The position numbers and the translations under genes are program-made. This document shows positions 39,279 to 46,987 of a DNA stretch of 46,987 nt, in pieces; the stretch's first letter is position 1, and the number at the start of each line of letters is the position of its first letter. This DNA is from Alteromonadaceae bacterium (GTDB lineage: Bacteria; Pseudomonadota; Gammaproteobacteria; Enterobacterales; Alteromonadaceae): the NCBI GenBank assembly GCA_013373625.1, contig JABXHM010000007.1:1-46987 (forward strand), in the 5' to 3' direction. The notes beneath the pieces were generated by a model, which did no database searches, was not told the DNA's origin, and saw nothing but the letters and a program-made list of their open reading frames with translations.

Positions 39279-39815
39279 TTGCTTAAACTAGTTAATTTTG
39301 CCGGGTTTCAATTGTTGTGGTGGCTGCTCATCCTGGGCCAGAGTCAGTATGTATGGCTGGCATTGGCTTTGATTGCTACCCATATAGCGCTGTGTAGTGC
39401 GGTGTTAAAAGAATTACTGGTCATCGTTTCAATAGGGGTCATAGGAGCAGTAGTGGATGGGGTATTAACGTTGTTTGGTGTGTATATCTTTACCCCCAGC
39501 CCGCAAATATTACTCATTCCACTGTGGCTGGTGTGTTTGTGGATGGCGTTTGCTGCCACCCTTCGCCACAGTCTGAGTTACCTGCGTCATAAATACTGGC
39601 TTGCGGCTTTACTGGGCGCTATGGGCGGGCCGGCAAGCTATTTGGCAGGAATGAAATTTGACGCCGTGCAGTTTGGCCCCGATGTTTTTATTGTAACGGC
39701 GATACTCGCTGGCATATGGGCATGTCTTATGCCTCTATTGTTTTATATCAGTAACGAGATTGACGCGCGGCTGGGTGCCGCAACTATTATAACCGCAAAA
39801 AATGACAAGGGGTAA
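39279..39815 (+). CDS. DUF2878 inner-membrane protein
   Basis: The 178-residue product has about five to six membrane helices and the family-like stretches F-Q-L-L-W-W, G-A-V-V-D-G-V-L-T-L-F-G-V-Y and P-L-W-L-V-C-L-W-M-A-F-A-A-T-L-R-H-S. Start is a TTG supported by the ribosome site AGGAG 9 bases upstream. The SDR gene begins 2 bases past its stop, so the two form an operon. An inverted repeat GTTAACGA/TCGTTAAC lies upstream at 39175-39214. Function is unknown. Confidence 0.78.
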   Translation: MLKLVNFAGFQLLWWLLILGQSQYVWLALALIATHIALCSAVLKELLVIVSIGVIGAVVDGVLTLFGVYIFTPSPQILLIPLWLVCLWMAFAATLRHSLSYLRHKYWLAALLGAMGGPASYLAGMKFDAVQFGPDVFIVTAILAGIWACLMPLLFYISNEIDARLGAATIITAKNDKG

Positions 39816-39817
39816 CT

Positions 39818-40504
39818 ATGACACCGATTGCAATGGTAACGGGCGGTAACCGTGGCATTGGCCTTGAAATTGTCAAAGGGCTGCTCAAGCTTGGCTATAA
39901 AGTTTTACTGGTGGGCAGAGATGAAGACACTGCAGAGCAAGCTGCAGAATCGTTAATTGGCGATGTTCATCCTATTGTCATGGATCTGTCGAATAGTAGT
40001 ACGATAAGCGACGGCGTGGTGCAGGCCCAGGCCGTGTTCGGCGATATCGATATTCTGGTTAATAACGCAGGTGTCATGTTCGACGAAGACATAACTGAAT
40101 TATCTGAAGCGGATTTGCAAACAGCGTTTGATGTACATGTGAAGGCGCCTGCCGTGCTGACGAAAACATTGCTGCCGACGATGATTGAAAATAATTATGG
40201 TCGTATTGTTAATGTTTCCAGTGGCTGGGGGAGCTTTGCAGAAGGTCTTGAAGGCCCCTCTGCATATGCTATAACCAAAGCTGCTTTGAATGCCTTAACC
40301 GTTAAATCGGCTGCTTATATTCCTGCCGGTAAAAATGTCACGGTCAATGCGATGTGTCCGGGGTGGGTGCATACACGCATGGGGGGGAGTGATGCACCGT
40401 TAAGCCCTGAAGAAGGCGCTGATACAGCCATTTGGCTGGCCAGCCAGGATGAAGATGGGCCAAATGGCTTATTTTTTCGCGACCGCAAATCTATTGACTG
40501 GTAG
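39818..40504 (+). CDS. Short-chain dehydrogenase/reductase
   Basis: This classical SDR of 228 residues has T-G-G-N-R-G-I-G (8-15), N-N-A-G-V, catalytic Ser in N-V-S-S-G-W-G and Y-A-I-T-K. Arg at the end of strand two (L-V-G-R-D) favours NADP. The pattern resembles plant-type carbonyl-reductase-like SDRs. It is tightly linked with the DUF2878 gene; substrate is not predictable. Confidence 0.85.
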   Translation: MTPIAMVTGGNRGIGLEIVKGLLKLGYKVLLVGRDEDTAEQAAESLIGDVHPIVMDLSNSSTISDGVVQAQAVFGDIDILVNNAGVMFDEDITELSEADLQTAFDVHVKAPAVLTKTLLPTMIENNYGRIVNVSSGWGSFAEGLEGPSAYAITKAALNALTVKSAAYIPAGKNVTVNAMCPGWVHTRMGGSDAPLSPEEGADTAIWLASQDEDGPNGLFFRDRKSIDW

Positions 40505-40713
40505 ACAACTGTGAAAATTTTTCAGAACACTGGGGAGTAACATACAGAATGTATCAGGTGTAGCCGCAGTTCATGTAACTAACACCTTGTTAACTATAAT
40601 GGAATTTTAATCCGCCAAATTGGCCGCGGACTTGCTTCATAGAATGTTCTGAAGAATGTGTGCATGTGAATGAAGCACGTGTTCTTTATATGAAAGGTTT
40701 TAAGGAGCACCAA

Positions 40714-41256
40714 GTGAATACATCAACTGTAACGACAGGAAGCCCGGCTCAGCAGCCCAGAGCACTCAGTTATACCAGACCTGAGCCATCGATATTGACC
40801 GTCGGCGTGGTGGTATTTCAATGGAATGACTGCATTCGTCAGCGAGTACAAAAACTGGGGAGCGAGCTAGGCCGATCCGGGATAAGGATGCAATTACTCA
40901 CCTATACGGATATTCGACTCTTCGATAAAAAAGCCGATAGCCTTGACGGGGTGGTTTTTCAGATTATGGCAGATACTGATGCAGCGGAAAAACGTCGCTT
41001 CGACGCTATATTACAGAGCCACCAACAGCAAATTTTTGGATCCCGGACAGTCATCGCGGCATTTAGTTCGGGCGAAATGAGTAGCAGTGATATGGAAGCC
41101 GGGATTGATTTAAGTATGAAAGCGCATGTTCAACGGTGCGAGTGGTTAGGTTTGGCCGATACGCAGCCCAATGACAAACAGTTTCAACAATGGTGCCGCG
41201 GCATTGCATTACGCGTCAGGCAAACGGCTAAGGGTGCCTCAGTTTTGGCGGCTTAG
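40714..41256 (+). CDS. Unrecognised 180-residue cytoplasmic protein
   Basis: I choose the GTG at 40714 because AAGGAG lies 6 bases before it. The open frame extends upstream to 40660 without a ribosome site. After a polar, disordered-looking start (rich in Thr, Ser, Pro, Gln; about 1-30) there is an alpha/beta pattern: hydrophobic strand L-T-V-G-V-V-V-F, a long basic helix, strand M-Q-L-L-T-Y, strand G-V-V-F-Q-I-M, helix and strand T-V-I-A-A-F-S-S-G-E. This would suit a Rossmann-like or receiver-like fold, but the key residues of known families are not seen. It has no signal peptide. A TATAAT lies at 40595-40600 upstream. Confidence 0.6.
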   Translation: MNTSTVTTGSPAQQPRALSYTRPEPSILTVGVVVFQWNDCIRQRVQKLGSELGRSGIRMQLLTYTDIRLFDKKADSLDGVVFQIMADTDAAEKRRFDAILQSHQQQIFGSRTVIAAFSSGEMSSSDMEAGIDLSMKAHVQRCEWLGLADTQPNDKQFQQWCRGIALRVRQTAKGASVLAA

Positions 41257-41611
41257 TAAGAGCTTAATAACGTGATCAAATATTTAGAGCCGTAATAAAA
41301 ATATCATTTTAATCTCATTTAGCGTTTTTCACTGCGCTATGTACTGTTTTTAATTTGAACTCTTTATAAGTGGTCTTCTTATAAATTAATTTCATAAATA
41401 ACAATTATTTATGTGAGTGTATTTTGTTTTTTTATAACGATTATAATGCTTGCTTTATTTACTGATTAATCTCAAGTCATTGTTTATTATACGTTTAGTT
41501 TTTGCGTTCGCTTCCTAACGGGTTGTAATTTAATTTCAGTTTAGTATAATTAGACCTCAAATTAATATTTGGATGTAGCAATCTTACTAAAGATTAAGGC
41601 GAATTTTCTGT
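41257..41611 (+). other. 355-base AT-rich leader region before putP
   Basis: Strongly AT-rich, with no open frame and no strong hairpin. It holds the candidate putP promoter at 41523-41550 and probably its regulatory sites. No terminator for the preceding gene was seen. Confidence 0.5.
41523..41550 (+). promoter_or_regulatory. Candidate putP promoter
   Basis: TTGTAA (41523-41528), a 16-base spacer and a perfect TATAAT (41545-41550) lie about 60 bases before the putP ATG, giving a leader of about 55 bases. Confidence 0.5.
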
Positions 41612-43108
41612 ATGGCATTTGAAAGTTACATATCGTTGGCGATTTATTTCGCGGTAATGCTCGGTATAGGCTTGTTTGCTTACCGACAGTCTACCAGCGA
41701 CATTTCTGGCTATATACTTGGTGGCAGACAGGTCAGCCCGCAAGTTACCGCGTTATCAGCGGGCGCTTCAGACATGAGTGGGTGGATGCTGATGGGACTG
41801 CCAGGGGCTATGTTCCTGACCGGGTTCGACGCAATGTATATCGCAATTGGTCTGGTAGCGGGTGCTCTGGCCAATTATTTTCTGGTGGCGCCTAAGTTAC
41901 GGGTCTACACTGAAGTAGCTGATGATTCTTTAACCGTTCCGGAATTTTTTGCTAAGCGGTTTGGTTCGTCGAGTGCCAGTGTACGCATAGTGTCTGCAGT
42001 CATTATTGTATTGTTTTTCACGTTATACACCTCTGCTGGCCTGGTTGCTGGCGGTAAGTTATTTGAAAGCGCGTTCGAATTGAGTTATCAGACCGGCTTA
42101 ATTGTTACGCTCGCCGTTGTTGTGTCGTATACCCTTTTAGGGGGCTTTCTGGCTGTAAGTATGACCGACTTCGTGCAGGGTTGTATTATGTTTGTTGCCC
42201 TGGTGTTGGTGCCCGTAGTGGCGTTTACAGAGTTCGACAGTTGGGCACAAATGAACGATTCAGCGCTGGCATCCGTACCTTCATTAAGCGAGTCGTGGCA
42301 ACAACTCACTGTACTGGGATTAGTATCGAGTTTAGCGTGGGGGCTGGGATATTTTGGTCAGCCACACATTATTGTTCGCTTTATGGCGATTCGGTCGGTT
42401 AACGCTATAGGTACGGCGCGAAACATTGGTATGTCGTGGATGTTAGTAACAATTATTGGCGCCTTGGGAACAGGTTTTGTGGGCATCGCTTATGCAAATC
42501 AATTTGGTTTAGTGGTCGATGATGCAGAAACCATATTTATTTTATTTTCCCAAATTTTGTTCCATCCACTTATTAGTGGGTTTTTAATGGCTGCTATTTT
42601 AGCTGCCATAATGAGTACCATATCGTCACAGTTATTAGTGTCGGCCAGCTCATTAACCGAAGATATTTATCGGGTTGTCAGTAAAAAAGAAGCAACTCAG
42701 GCGCAAACCGTAGCAATTGGACGTTATGGTGTAGCAGGTGTCGCTTTGGTAGCACTTATCCTGGCGTGGGATTCGTCTAATTCGATTCTCTCGCTGGTCA
42801 GTAATGCCTGGGCCGGTTTTGGTGCAGCGTTCGGACCATTGGTACTGTTTTGTTTATATAAAAAGAATTTAACCCATAACGCCGCATTGGCGGGGATCAT
42901 AAGCGGCGCTGTAACTGTCCTGTTTTGGATTTATGCGCCTGTGTTAGAAGACGGACAAGCGCTAAGTAGCGTGATGTATGAAATCGTGCCGGGATTTATT
43001 GTCAGTTCAATAACAATCTGGGCCGTGAGCGTCTTTAGTGAAGAGCCGCACGCTGATGTGCAGGCTAAGTTTAACGAAACAAATAAAGTTTTAGCAGAAT
43101 TATCTTAA
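41612..43108 (+). CDS. putP: Sodium/proline symporter
   Basis: This SSSF-family Na+-coupled transporter of 498 residues has about 13 membrane helices. The PutP-like start has G-Y-I-L-G-G-R, the Na+-site segment A-L-S-A-G-A-S-D-M-S-G-W-M-L-M-G-L-P-G, and the later G-Y-F-G-Q-P-H-I-I-V-R-F-M-A. The proB ATG follows 14 bases after the stop, so uptake and synthesis of proline are probably co-transcribed. Confidence 0.94.
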   Translation: MAFESYISLAIYFAVMLGIGLFAYRQSTSDISGYILGGRQVSPQVTALSAGASDMSGWMLMGLPGAMFLTGFDAMYIAIGLVAGALANYFLVAPKLRVYTEVADDSLTVPEFFAKRFGSSSASVRIVSAVIIVLFFTLYTSAGLVAGGKLFESAFELSYQTGLIVTLAVVVSYTLLGGFLAVSMTDFVQGCIMFVALVLVPVVAFTEFDSWAQMNDSALASVPSLSESWQQLTVLGLVSSLAWGLGYFGQPHIIVRFMAIRSVNAIGTARNIGMSWMLVTIIGALGTGFVGIAYANQFGLVVDDAETIFILFSQILFHPLISGFLMAAILAAIMSTISSQLLVSASSLTEDIYRVVSKKEATQAQTVAIGRYGVAGVALVALILAWDSSNSILSLVSNAWAGFGAAFGPLVLFCLYKKNLTHNAALAGIISGAVTVLFWIYAPVLEDGQALSSVMYEIVPGFIVSSITIWAVSVFSEEPHADVQAKFNETNKVLAELS

Positions 43109-43121
43109 GGTGATAACAAAT

Positions 43122-44231
43122 ATGAACCGCTCAAATTGGAAACGCATCGTAGTGAAGGTAGGAAGTGCGCTTATTGCGCCTAACCGCCAGGGATGTAGTA
43201 GTCATTATTTATTAAGTATTGCGCAGTTTATAGTGCGTTGCAGAAGCCAGGGTATCCAGGTTGTGTTGGTATCGTCAGGTTCCGTGGCGGCCGGGGCACA
43301 TCAGTTCCCTGATCACTCAAAGAAAAACATTGCAGTTAAGAAGGCAATGGCCGCAGCAGGGCAAACAGAAATGATGGCAACCTGGGATCGGCTATTTGAC
43401 TTTGCCACAGCGCAAATCTTATTGACCCATGCTGATCTGCGTGACCGTGAACGTTACGTCAGTATTCGTGAAACCATTTTTAGTCTGTTGGATCATGATG
43501 TACTGCCAATCATAAATGAAAACGACACCGTCACTACCGACAAGCTAAAAGTGGGTGATAACGATAACTTGTCGGCAATGGTTGCCGCTGCAGCCGATGC
43601 TGATGCGTTGATCATATGTTCTGACGTTGATGGTTTGTACGACAAAAACCCTCACAAGCATGACGACGCTAAATTGTTGTCGTGGGTAGACAAAATCGAC
43701 GAGAAAATTTTTGCCATGGCAGGCGGAGCAGAAGAAGGCGGTGTGGGTACAGGTGGTATGCGCACCAAAGTAGAAGCCGCTGAAAAGGCGGTTTCGCATG
43801 GTATTGATACCTTTATTATCAATGGTTTTACCGAGTTATCATTCAACTTAATGTTGGAAGGTCAAAACCCGGGTACTCACTTCCAGGCGCATGAAAAACC
43901 AATGAAAGAAAACGTTCACTGGATGACACACACCTCGAACGCACAAGGTGAAGTTGTTATTAAGAAAGCTTTTACTGACTCCCTGAACGATAGCGTCGAT
44001 TCGCTGACCAGTAGCGAAATTCTTGATGTGAAAGGCGAGTTTTCGGTAGGCGATACCATATTAGTTCGACGTGAAGATGGTCAGAAGCTGGCCAAAGCGA
44101 AATCAAATTATAGTAGTTGTTTGTTGAACTTCATTTCAAGTGAAGGCAACCAGAAATTTGCATCGGAATTCGAGGAAAAAACCGGACCGATCATTTCTGA
44201 ACAACACATAGCCGTATTGGAGAACAAATGA
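43122..44231 (+). CDS. proB: Glutamate 5-kinase
   Basis: It catalyses the first step of proline synthesis and is the usual feedback-inhibited step. I start at the ATG at 43122, with ribosome site AAGGTGA 8 bases before it, giving 369 residues; a GTG at 43110 is also open. The kinase domain shows V-V-K-V-G-S-A-L, V-S-S-G-S-V-A-A-G, N-E-N-D-T-V-T-T and K-V-G-D-N-D-N-L-S-A. A C-terminal PUA domain (about 275-365) is present. Its end overlaps proA by 4 bases (ATGA). Confidence 0.95.
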   Translation: MNRSNWKRIVVKVGSALIAPNRQGCSSHYLLSIAQFIVRCRSQGIQVVLVSSGSVAAGAHQFPDHSKKNIAVKKAMAAAGQTEMMATWDRLFDFATAQILLTHADLRDRERYVSIRETIFSLLDHDVLPIINENDTVTTDKLKVGDNDNLSAMVAAAADADALIICSDVDGLYDKNPHKHDDAKLLSWVDKIDEKIFAMAGGAEEGGVGTGGMRTKVEAAEKAVSHGIDTFIINGFTELSFNLMLEGQNPGTHFQAHEKPMKENVHWMTHTSNAQGEVVIKKAFTDSLNDSVDSLTSSEILDVKGEFSVGDTILVRREDGQKLAKAKSNYSSCLLNFISSEGNQKFASEFEEKTGPIISEQHIAVLENK

Positions 44232-45475
44232 GTTTAATTACGCAAATTGCGAATGACACTGCCAGCGCTGCGAAAACGCTGGCGATTTTAGACGAAGCCA
44301 CCAAAAATAAAGTGCTGGCTGACATGGCGAGTGCTATACGTAATAGTCAGGACGATATTATTGCGGTGAACACCAAAGAAGTCGCCGAAGGCAAGAAAAA
44401 TGGCCTTGACGACGCCATGATCGACCGACTTACTCTGACACCTGCGCGTATTGAAGATATGGCTGCAGGCATTGAAACCATTATCGAGTTAGCTGACCCG
44501 GTAGGACAGGAACGTCCCATCACTAAACGAGATAACGGATTAGAGATCAATAAAATGCGCGTTCCACTCGGTGTGGTGTGTATGATTTATGAAGCACGTC
44601 CTAATGTTACTGCAGATGCCGGTGCATTGTGCTTTAAATCGGGTAATGGCGTTATATTGCGCGGCGGTAAAGAAGCGCTGCAGACCAGTCTGGCAATTGC
44701 CGGCTTGTTGCAGGATGTATTACGTAAACACAATTTACCCGAAGCGTTGATCAGCGTAATCCCGGATCCTGACCGCGGGCTAATGCAGGAATTGATGGAA
44801 CAAACCGACACCATTGATGTGATTATTCCACGCGGCGGTGAAGGCTTAATTCGTTATGTTACCGACAACAGTAAAGTTCCGGTGATTCAGCATTTTAAAG
44901 GCGTATGTCACCTTTACGTTGATAAAGACGCTGATCTGGACATGGCGTTAGCGTTACTGATTAATGGTAAAACACAGCGTACCGGCGTATGTAACGCGCT
45001 TGAAGGTTTAGTTGTTCATGAAGCGGTTGCCGGTGACTTTTTACCACAGGTCAGCAAGATGTGTCAGGAGAAAGGCGTTATCGTGCATGCTAACCAAGCC
45101 GCGGCAGCATATTTTGACAATGCTGATGTGATTAGTGAAGACGAGTTTGGTGAAGAGTATCTTGGCCTTGAAATTGCCATTCGTGTGGTAAAAGACTACG
45201 ATGCTGCGCTTGATCATATCCATAAATTTGGTAGCCACCACACTGAAGTGATTTGTACCGGTAACAATGATACCGCCAAGCATTTCCAGCGGGCCGTCGA
45301 TGCATCAGCCGTTATGATTAATGCGTCTTCGCGCTTTAACGACGGTAGTCAGTTAGGTTTAGGCGCAGAAATTGGTATTGCAACAACCAAACTTCATGCG
45401 TATGGTCCGATGGGACTTGAATCACTGACAACCGAAAAATATGTAGTCAACGGCACAGGGCAGGTTCGCGATTAG
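44228..45475 (+). CDS. proA: Gamma-glutamyl phosphate reductase
   Basis: This NADPH-dependent second enzyme of proline synthesis belongs to the aldehyde-dehydrogenase fold. The 415-residue product has the catalytic cysteine in R-T-G-V-C-N-A-L-E, cofactor motifs I-P-R-G-G-E-G-L-I and the C-terminal G-P-M-G-L-E-S-L-T-T-E-K-Y. It is coupled to proB by overlap and followed by a terminator. Confidence 0.97.
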   Translation: MSLITQIANDTASAAKTLAILDEATKNKVLADMASAIRNSQDDIIAVNTKEVAEGKKNGLDDAMIDRLTLTPARIEDMAAGIETIIELADPVGQERPITKRDNGLEINKMRVPLGVVCMIYEARPNVTADAGALCFKSGNGVILRGGKEALQTSLAIAGLLQDVLRKHNLPEALISVIPDPDRGLMQELMEQTDTIDVIIPRGGEGLIRYVTDNSKVPVIQHFKGVCHLYVDKDADLDMALALLINGKTQRTGVCNALEGLVVHEAVAGDFLPQVSKMCQEKGVIVHANQAAAAYFDNADVISEDEFGEEYLGLEIAIRVVKDYDAALDHIHKFGSHHTEVICTGNNDTAKHFQRAVDASAVMINASSRFNDGSQLGLGAEIGIATTKLHAYGPMGLESLTTEKYVVNGTGQVRD

Positions 45476-45547
45476 TCCTTGTTAGCCGCGCCGGTTAGTA
45501 AAACCACGCAGGCAGTGTTGAAACCATAGGTCCGGAAGTCAATAATA

Positions 45548-45578
45548 AAGTCCACCGTTTATAGCGGTGGGCTTTTTT
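45548..45578 (+). terminator. Terminator after proA
   Basis: CCACCG pairs with CGGTGG around a 7-base loop, flanked by AAG/CTT, and is followed by six T. It ends the putP-proB-proA unit just before the mechanosensitive channel gene. Confidence 0.88.
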
Positions 45579-45597
45579 GTTAGAGGATATTTAAAAC

Positions 45598-46485
45598 ATG
45601 GCGATAAACGAGTTTATCGACAAAAGCTGGGAAATACTGCTCAATTACGCCCAGTCATACAAACTGCTTACGTCAATTCTGCTGATTGTGGTGTTTTTGG
45701 CGGCCAAGCGAGTAGTCATAAAAATATTGCGCCGTCAGGGCAAAAAACACGGCGACGACCGCCGTCACTCTATTAACACAATTGATCAACTCGGTAATGC
45801 TGTGTTGCTGGCACTGCTGCTCATGTTGTGGGCTGCAGAAGTGCAAAACCTGGCGTTGTCCATCGCTGCTTTTATGGTTGCCATTGTTTTTGCGACCCGC
45901 GAAATGATTCAGTGTTTTTTAGGCTTTATTTACTACATGACTACCCGGCCGTTCAGAGTGGGCGATTGGGTGCAGCTTGGTGAACAGGTGGGTGAAGTGG
46001 TAGAAATGGACTGGGCTAAAACTACCTTACTGGAAGTTGATGCCGAGCACTATGGTTATACCGGTAAACATGTCTACGTGCCGAACAACCAGTTGATGAT
46101 ACAGGTTGTAAAAAACCTCAACTTCTTACGTCGCTATCGATTACACGAGTTTCAAGTCGTGGTAGAGCCTCTTGTGAACCCGTATTCGTTGCTCAACGAA
46201 TTCAGAGATTTGGCAAATCATCATTGTGACCATTTTCGCGATGTTGCCGAACGGTATAAGAGCTGGATTGAGCGTAATCTTGATGCGGAGTTTATCAGCA
46301 TCAATCCGGTGATTGATATCGAAACCAATGAGCTTGCCAAGTTTGTAATCAAAATTGGTTTGTTTTGCCCCTCAGATGAGTCGCTCCATCTTGAAGAAAA
46401 GATCCGTGCTGACTGGTTATCATTGTGGTTTGATGCTGTACAACGTCAGCAGGCAAAGGGCGCAATACCGCCGATAATCAGTTAA
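45598..46485 (+). CDS. MscS-family mechanosensitive channel
   Basis: The 295-residue product has three N-terminal membrane helices (about 20-42, 60-78 and 82-105), then the MscS beta-domain with P-F-R-V-G-D-W-V and V-Y-V-P-N-N-Q-L, and a C-terminal alpha/beta cap. The pore helix is less glycine/alanine-patterned than E. coli MscS, so gating properties cannot be assumed. It follows the proline cluster in the same direction, in line with osmotic adaptation, but behind a terminator. Confidence 0.85.
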   Translation: MAINEFIDKSWEILLNYAQSYKLLTSILLIVVFLAAKRVVIKILRRQGKKHGDDRRHSINTIDQLGNAVLLALLLMLWAAEVQNLALSIAAFMVAIVFATREMIQCFLGFIYYMTTRPFRVGDWVQLGEQVGEVVEMDWAKTTLLEVDAEHYGYTGKHVYVPNNQLMIQVVKNLNFLRRYRLHEFQVVVEPLVNPYSLLNEFRDLANHHCDHFRDVAERYKSWIERNLDAEFISINPVIDIETNELAKFVIKIGLFCPSDESLHLEEKIRADWLSLWFDAVQRQQAKGAIPPIIS

Positions 46486-46507
46486 GTGACGGGACTTTCG
46501 AGACGTG

Positions 46508-46987
46508 CTAAAGCCACTTCCGCTTGGTGCTGAAATGATGGCTTAAAAAATCCATCTGATCGGCCAGAATACGCCGGTTCATCAGGTAAAACCGTTCGTA
46601 AACATTGGGCTCGAACGGTACCGCCAACAGCGGCATATGCGCTTCTTCGGGAGTTTTAGCGCCTTTTTGATGATTACAACGGGCGCAGGCGGTCGCAACA
46701 TTTTGCCAGTTGTTGCGGCCACCACGGGAGCGCGGAATTATGTGGTCACGGGTAAGCTGGCCTGAGCGATAGCGGTTACCGCAATACAGACAAAGGTAGT
46801 TGTCACGCCGAAACAAATAGCGATTGGTCAGTGCAATTTTACCGTATTGGGTAACCTGACCATCACAGGCGATGATAGAGCTGATACGCAGTTGACTGCG
46901 TTGACCCTGGCTGTTCCAGCCGCCCAGCAACGTGCGGGACTGATGACCGAGTTCAAAAAGCACTTTTTCCTGTGCATAATAACGTGC
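46508..46987 (-). CDS. HNH endonuclease-type protein (5' end outside window)
   Basis: The HNH domain shows paired C-L-Y-C and C-A-R-C zinc ligands around R-D-H-I-I-P-R-S-R-G-G-R-N-N-W-Q-N. The reading frame stays open to the right edge, with coherent sequence (R-Y-Y-A-Q-E-K-V-L-F-E-L), so the true start is probably beyond the window. A GTG at 46963 is possible but would cut that segment. Small stand-alone HNH proteins of this type are common chromosomal genes; cleavage activity and role are unknown. Confidence 0.75.
   Translation of the reverse strand, partial: ARYYAQEKVLFELGHQSRTLLGGWNSQGQRSQLRISSIIACDGQVTQYGKIALTNRYLFRRDNYLCLYCGNRYRSGQLTRDHIIPRSRGGRNNWQNVATACARCNHQKGAKTPEEAHMPLLAVPFEPNVYERFYLMNRRILADQMDFLSHHFSTKRKWL

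Overview
The window reads as chromosomal DNA of a marine-type gammaproteobacterium, most likely Alteromonadales (Alteromonadaceae-like). The evidence is the gammaproteobacterial block leuS-lptE-holA-nadD-rsfS-rlmH-mrdA-rodA-rlpA-dacA-ybeD-lipB-lipA, a yhbY / (rlmE) ftsH-folP-glmM-tpiA-secG-tRNA-Leu block with Vibrio/Alteromonas-like protein sequences, an ansA-DUF2797 pair and a putP-proB-proA cluster. This is inferred from protein resemblance and gene order; no database search was run.

Layout. Positions 1-4.8 kb are accessory: a two-gene envelope operon (secreted protein plus polytopic membrane protein, minus strand), then a GH43 lipoprotein and a secreted alpha/beta-hydrolase that look like a small hemicellulose side-chain pair. 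At 4.86-6.7 kb lie DUF2797 and cytoplasmic asparaginase (minus). At 6.97-9.93 kb (plus) is the most interesting locus: a split-borosin-type peptide backbone N-methyltransferase, a 63-residue candidate precursor peptide with its own candidate promoter, and immediately after it a membrane TPR-GGDEF protein. From 10.0 to 22.9 kb runs the long minus-strand housekeeping block for lipoylation, cell-wall elongation, ribosome maturation, NAD synthesis, DNA polymerase III delta, LPS assembly and LeuRS. From 23.6 to 27.2 kb are a Lon-family protease, an SDR and yhbY.

Between yhbY and ftsH, where rlmE is normally found, there is no open reading frame. Reading the 570 bases codon by codon shows a heavily decayed rlmE pseudogene whose start, SAM-motif and C-terminal regions can still be recognised. 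ftsH, folP, glmM, tpiA, secG and tRNA-Leu(GAG) follow in normal order. The expected rimP-nusA-infB neighbourhood does not follow. Instead, 33.6-37.2 kb is a patch of small accessory and broken genes: an XRE-type regulator with an internal stop, two small membrane proteins, a decayed secreted-protein gene, an FMN reductase and a stand-alone fabI. These are separated by imperfect palindromes resembling integron attC sites, with no integrase in view. The patch looks like a degraded cassette cluster next to a tRNA.

The right part (37.4-47 kb) holds a fused dual-specificity phosphatase/diacylglycerol-kinase-like protein, a DUF2878-SDR pair, an unrecognised 180-residue protein, the proline uptake/synthesis cluster putP-proB-proA, a MscS-family channel and, running off the right edge, an HNH endonuclease-like gene.
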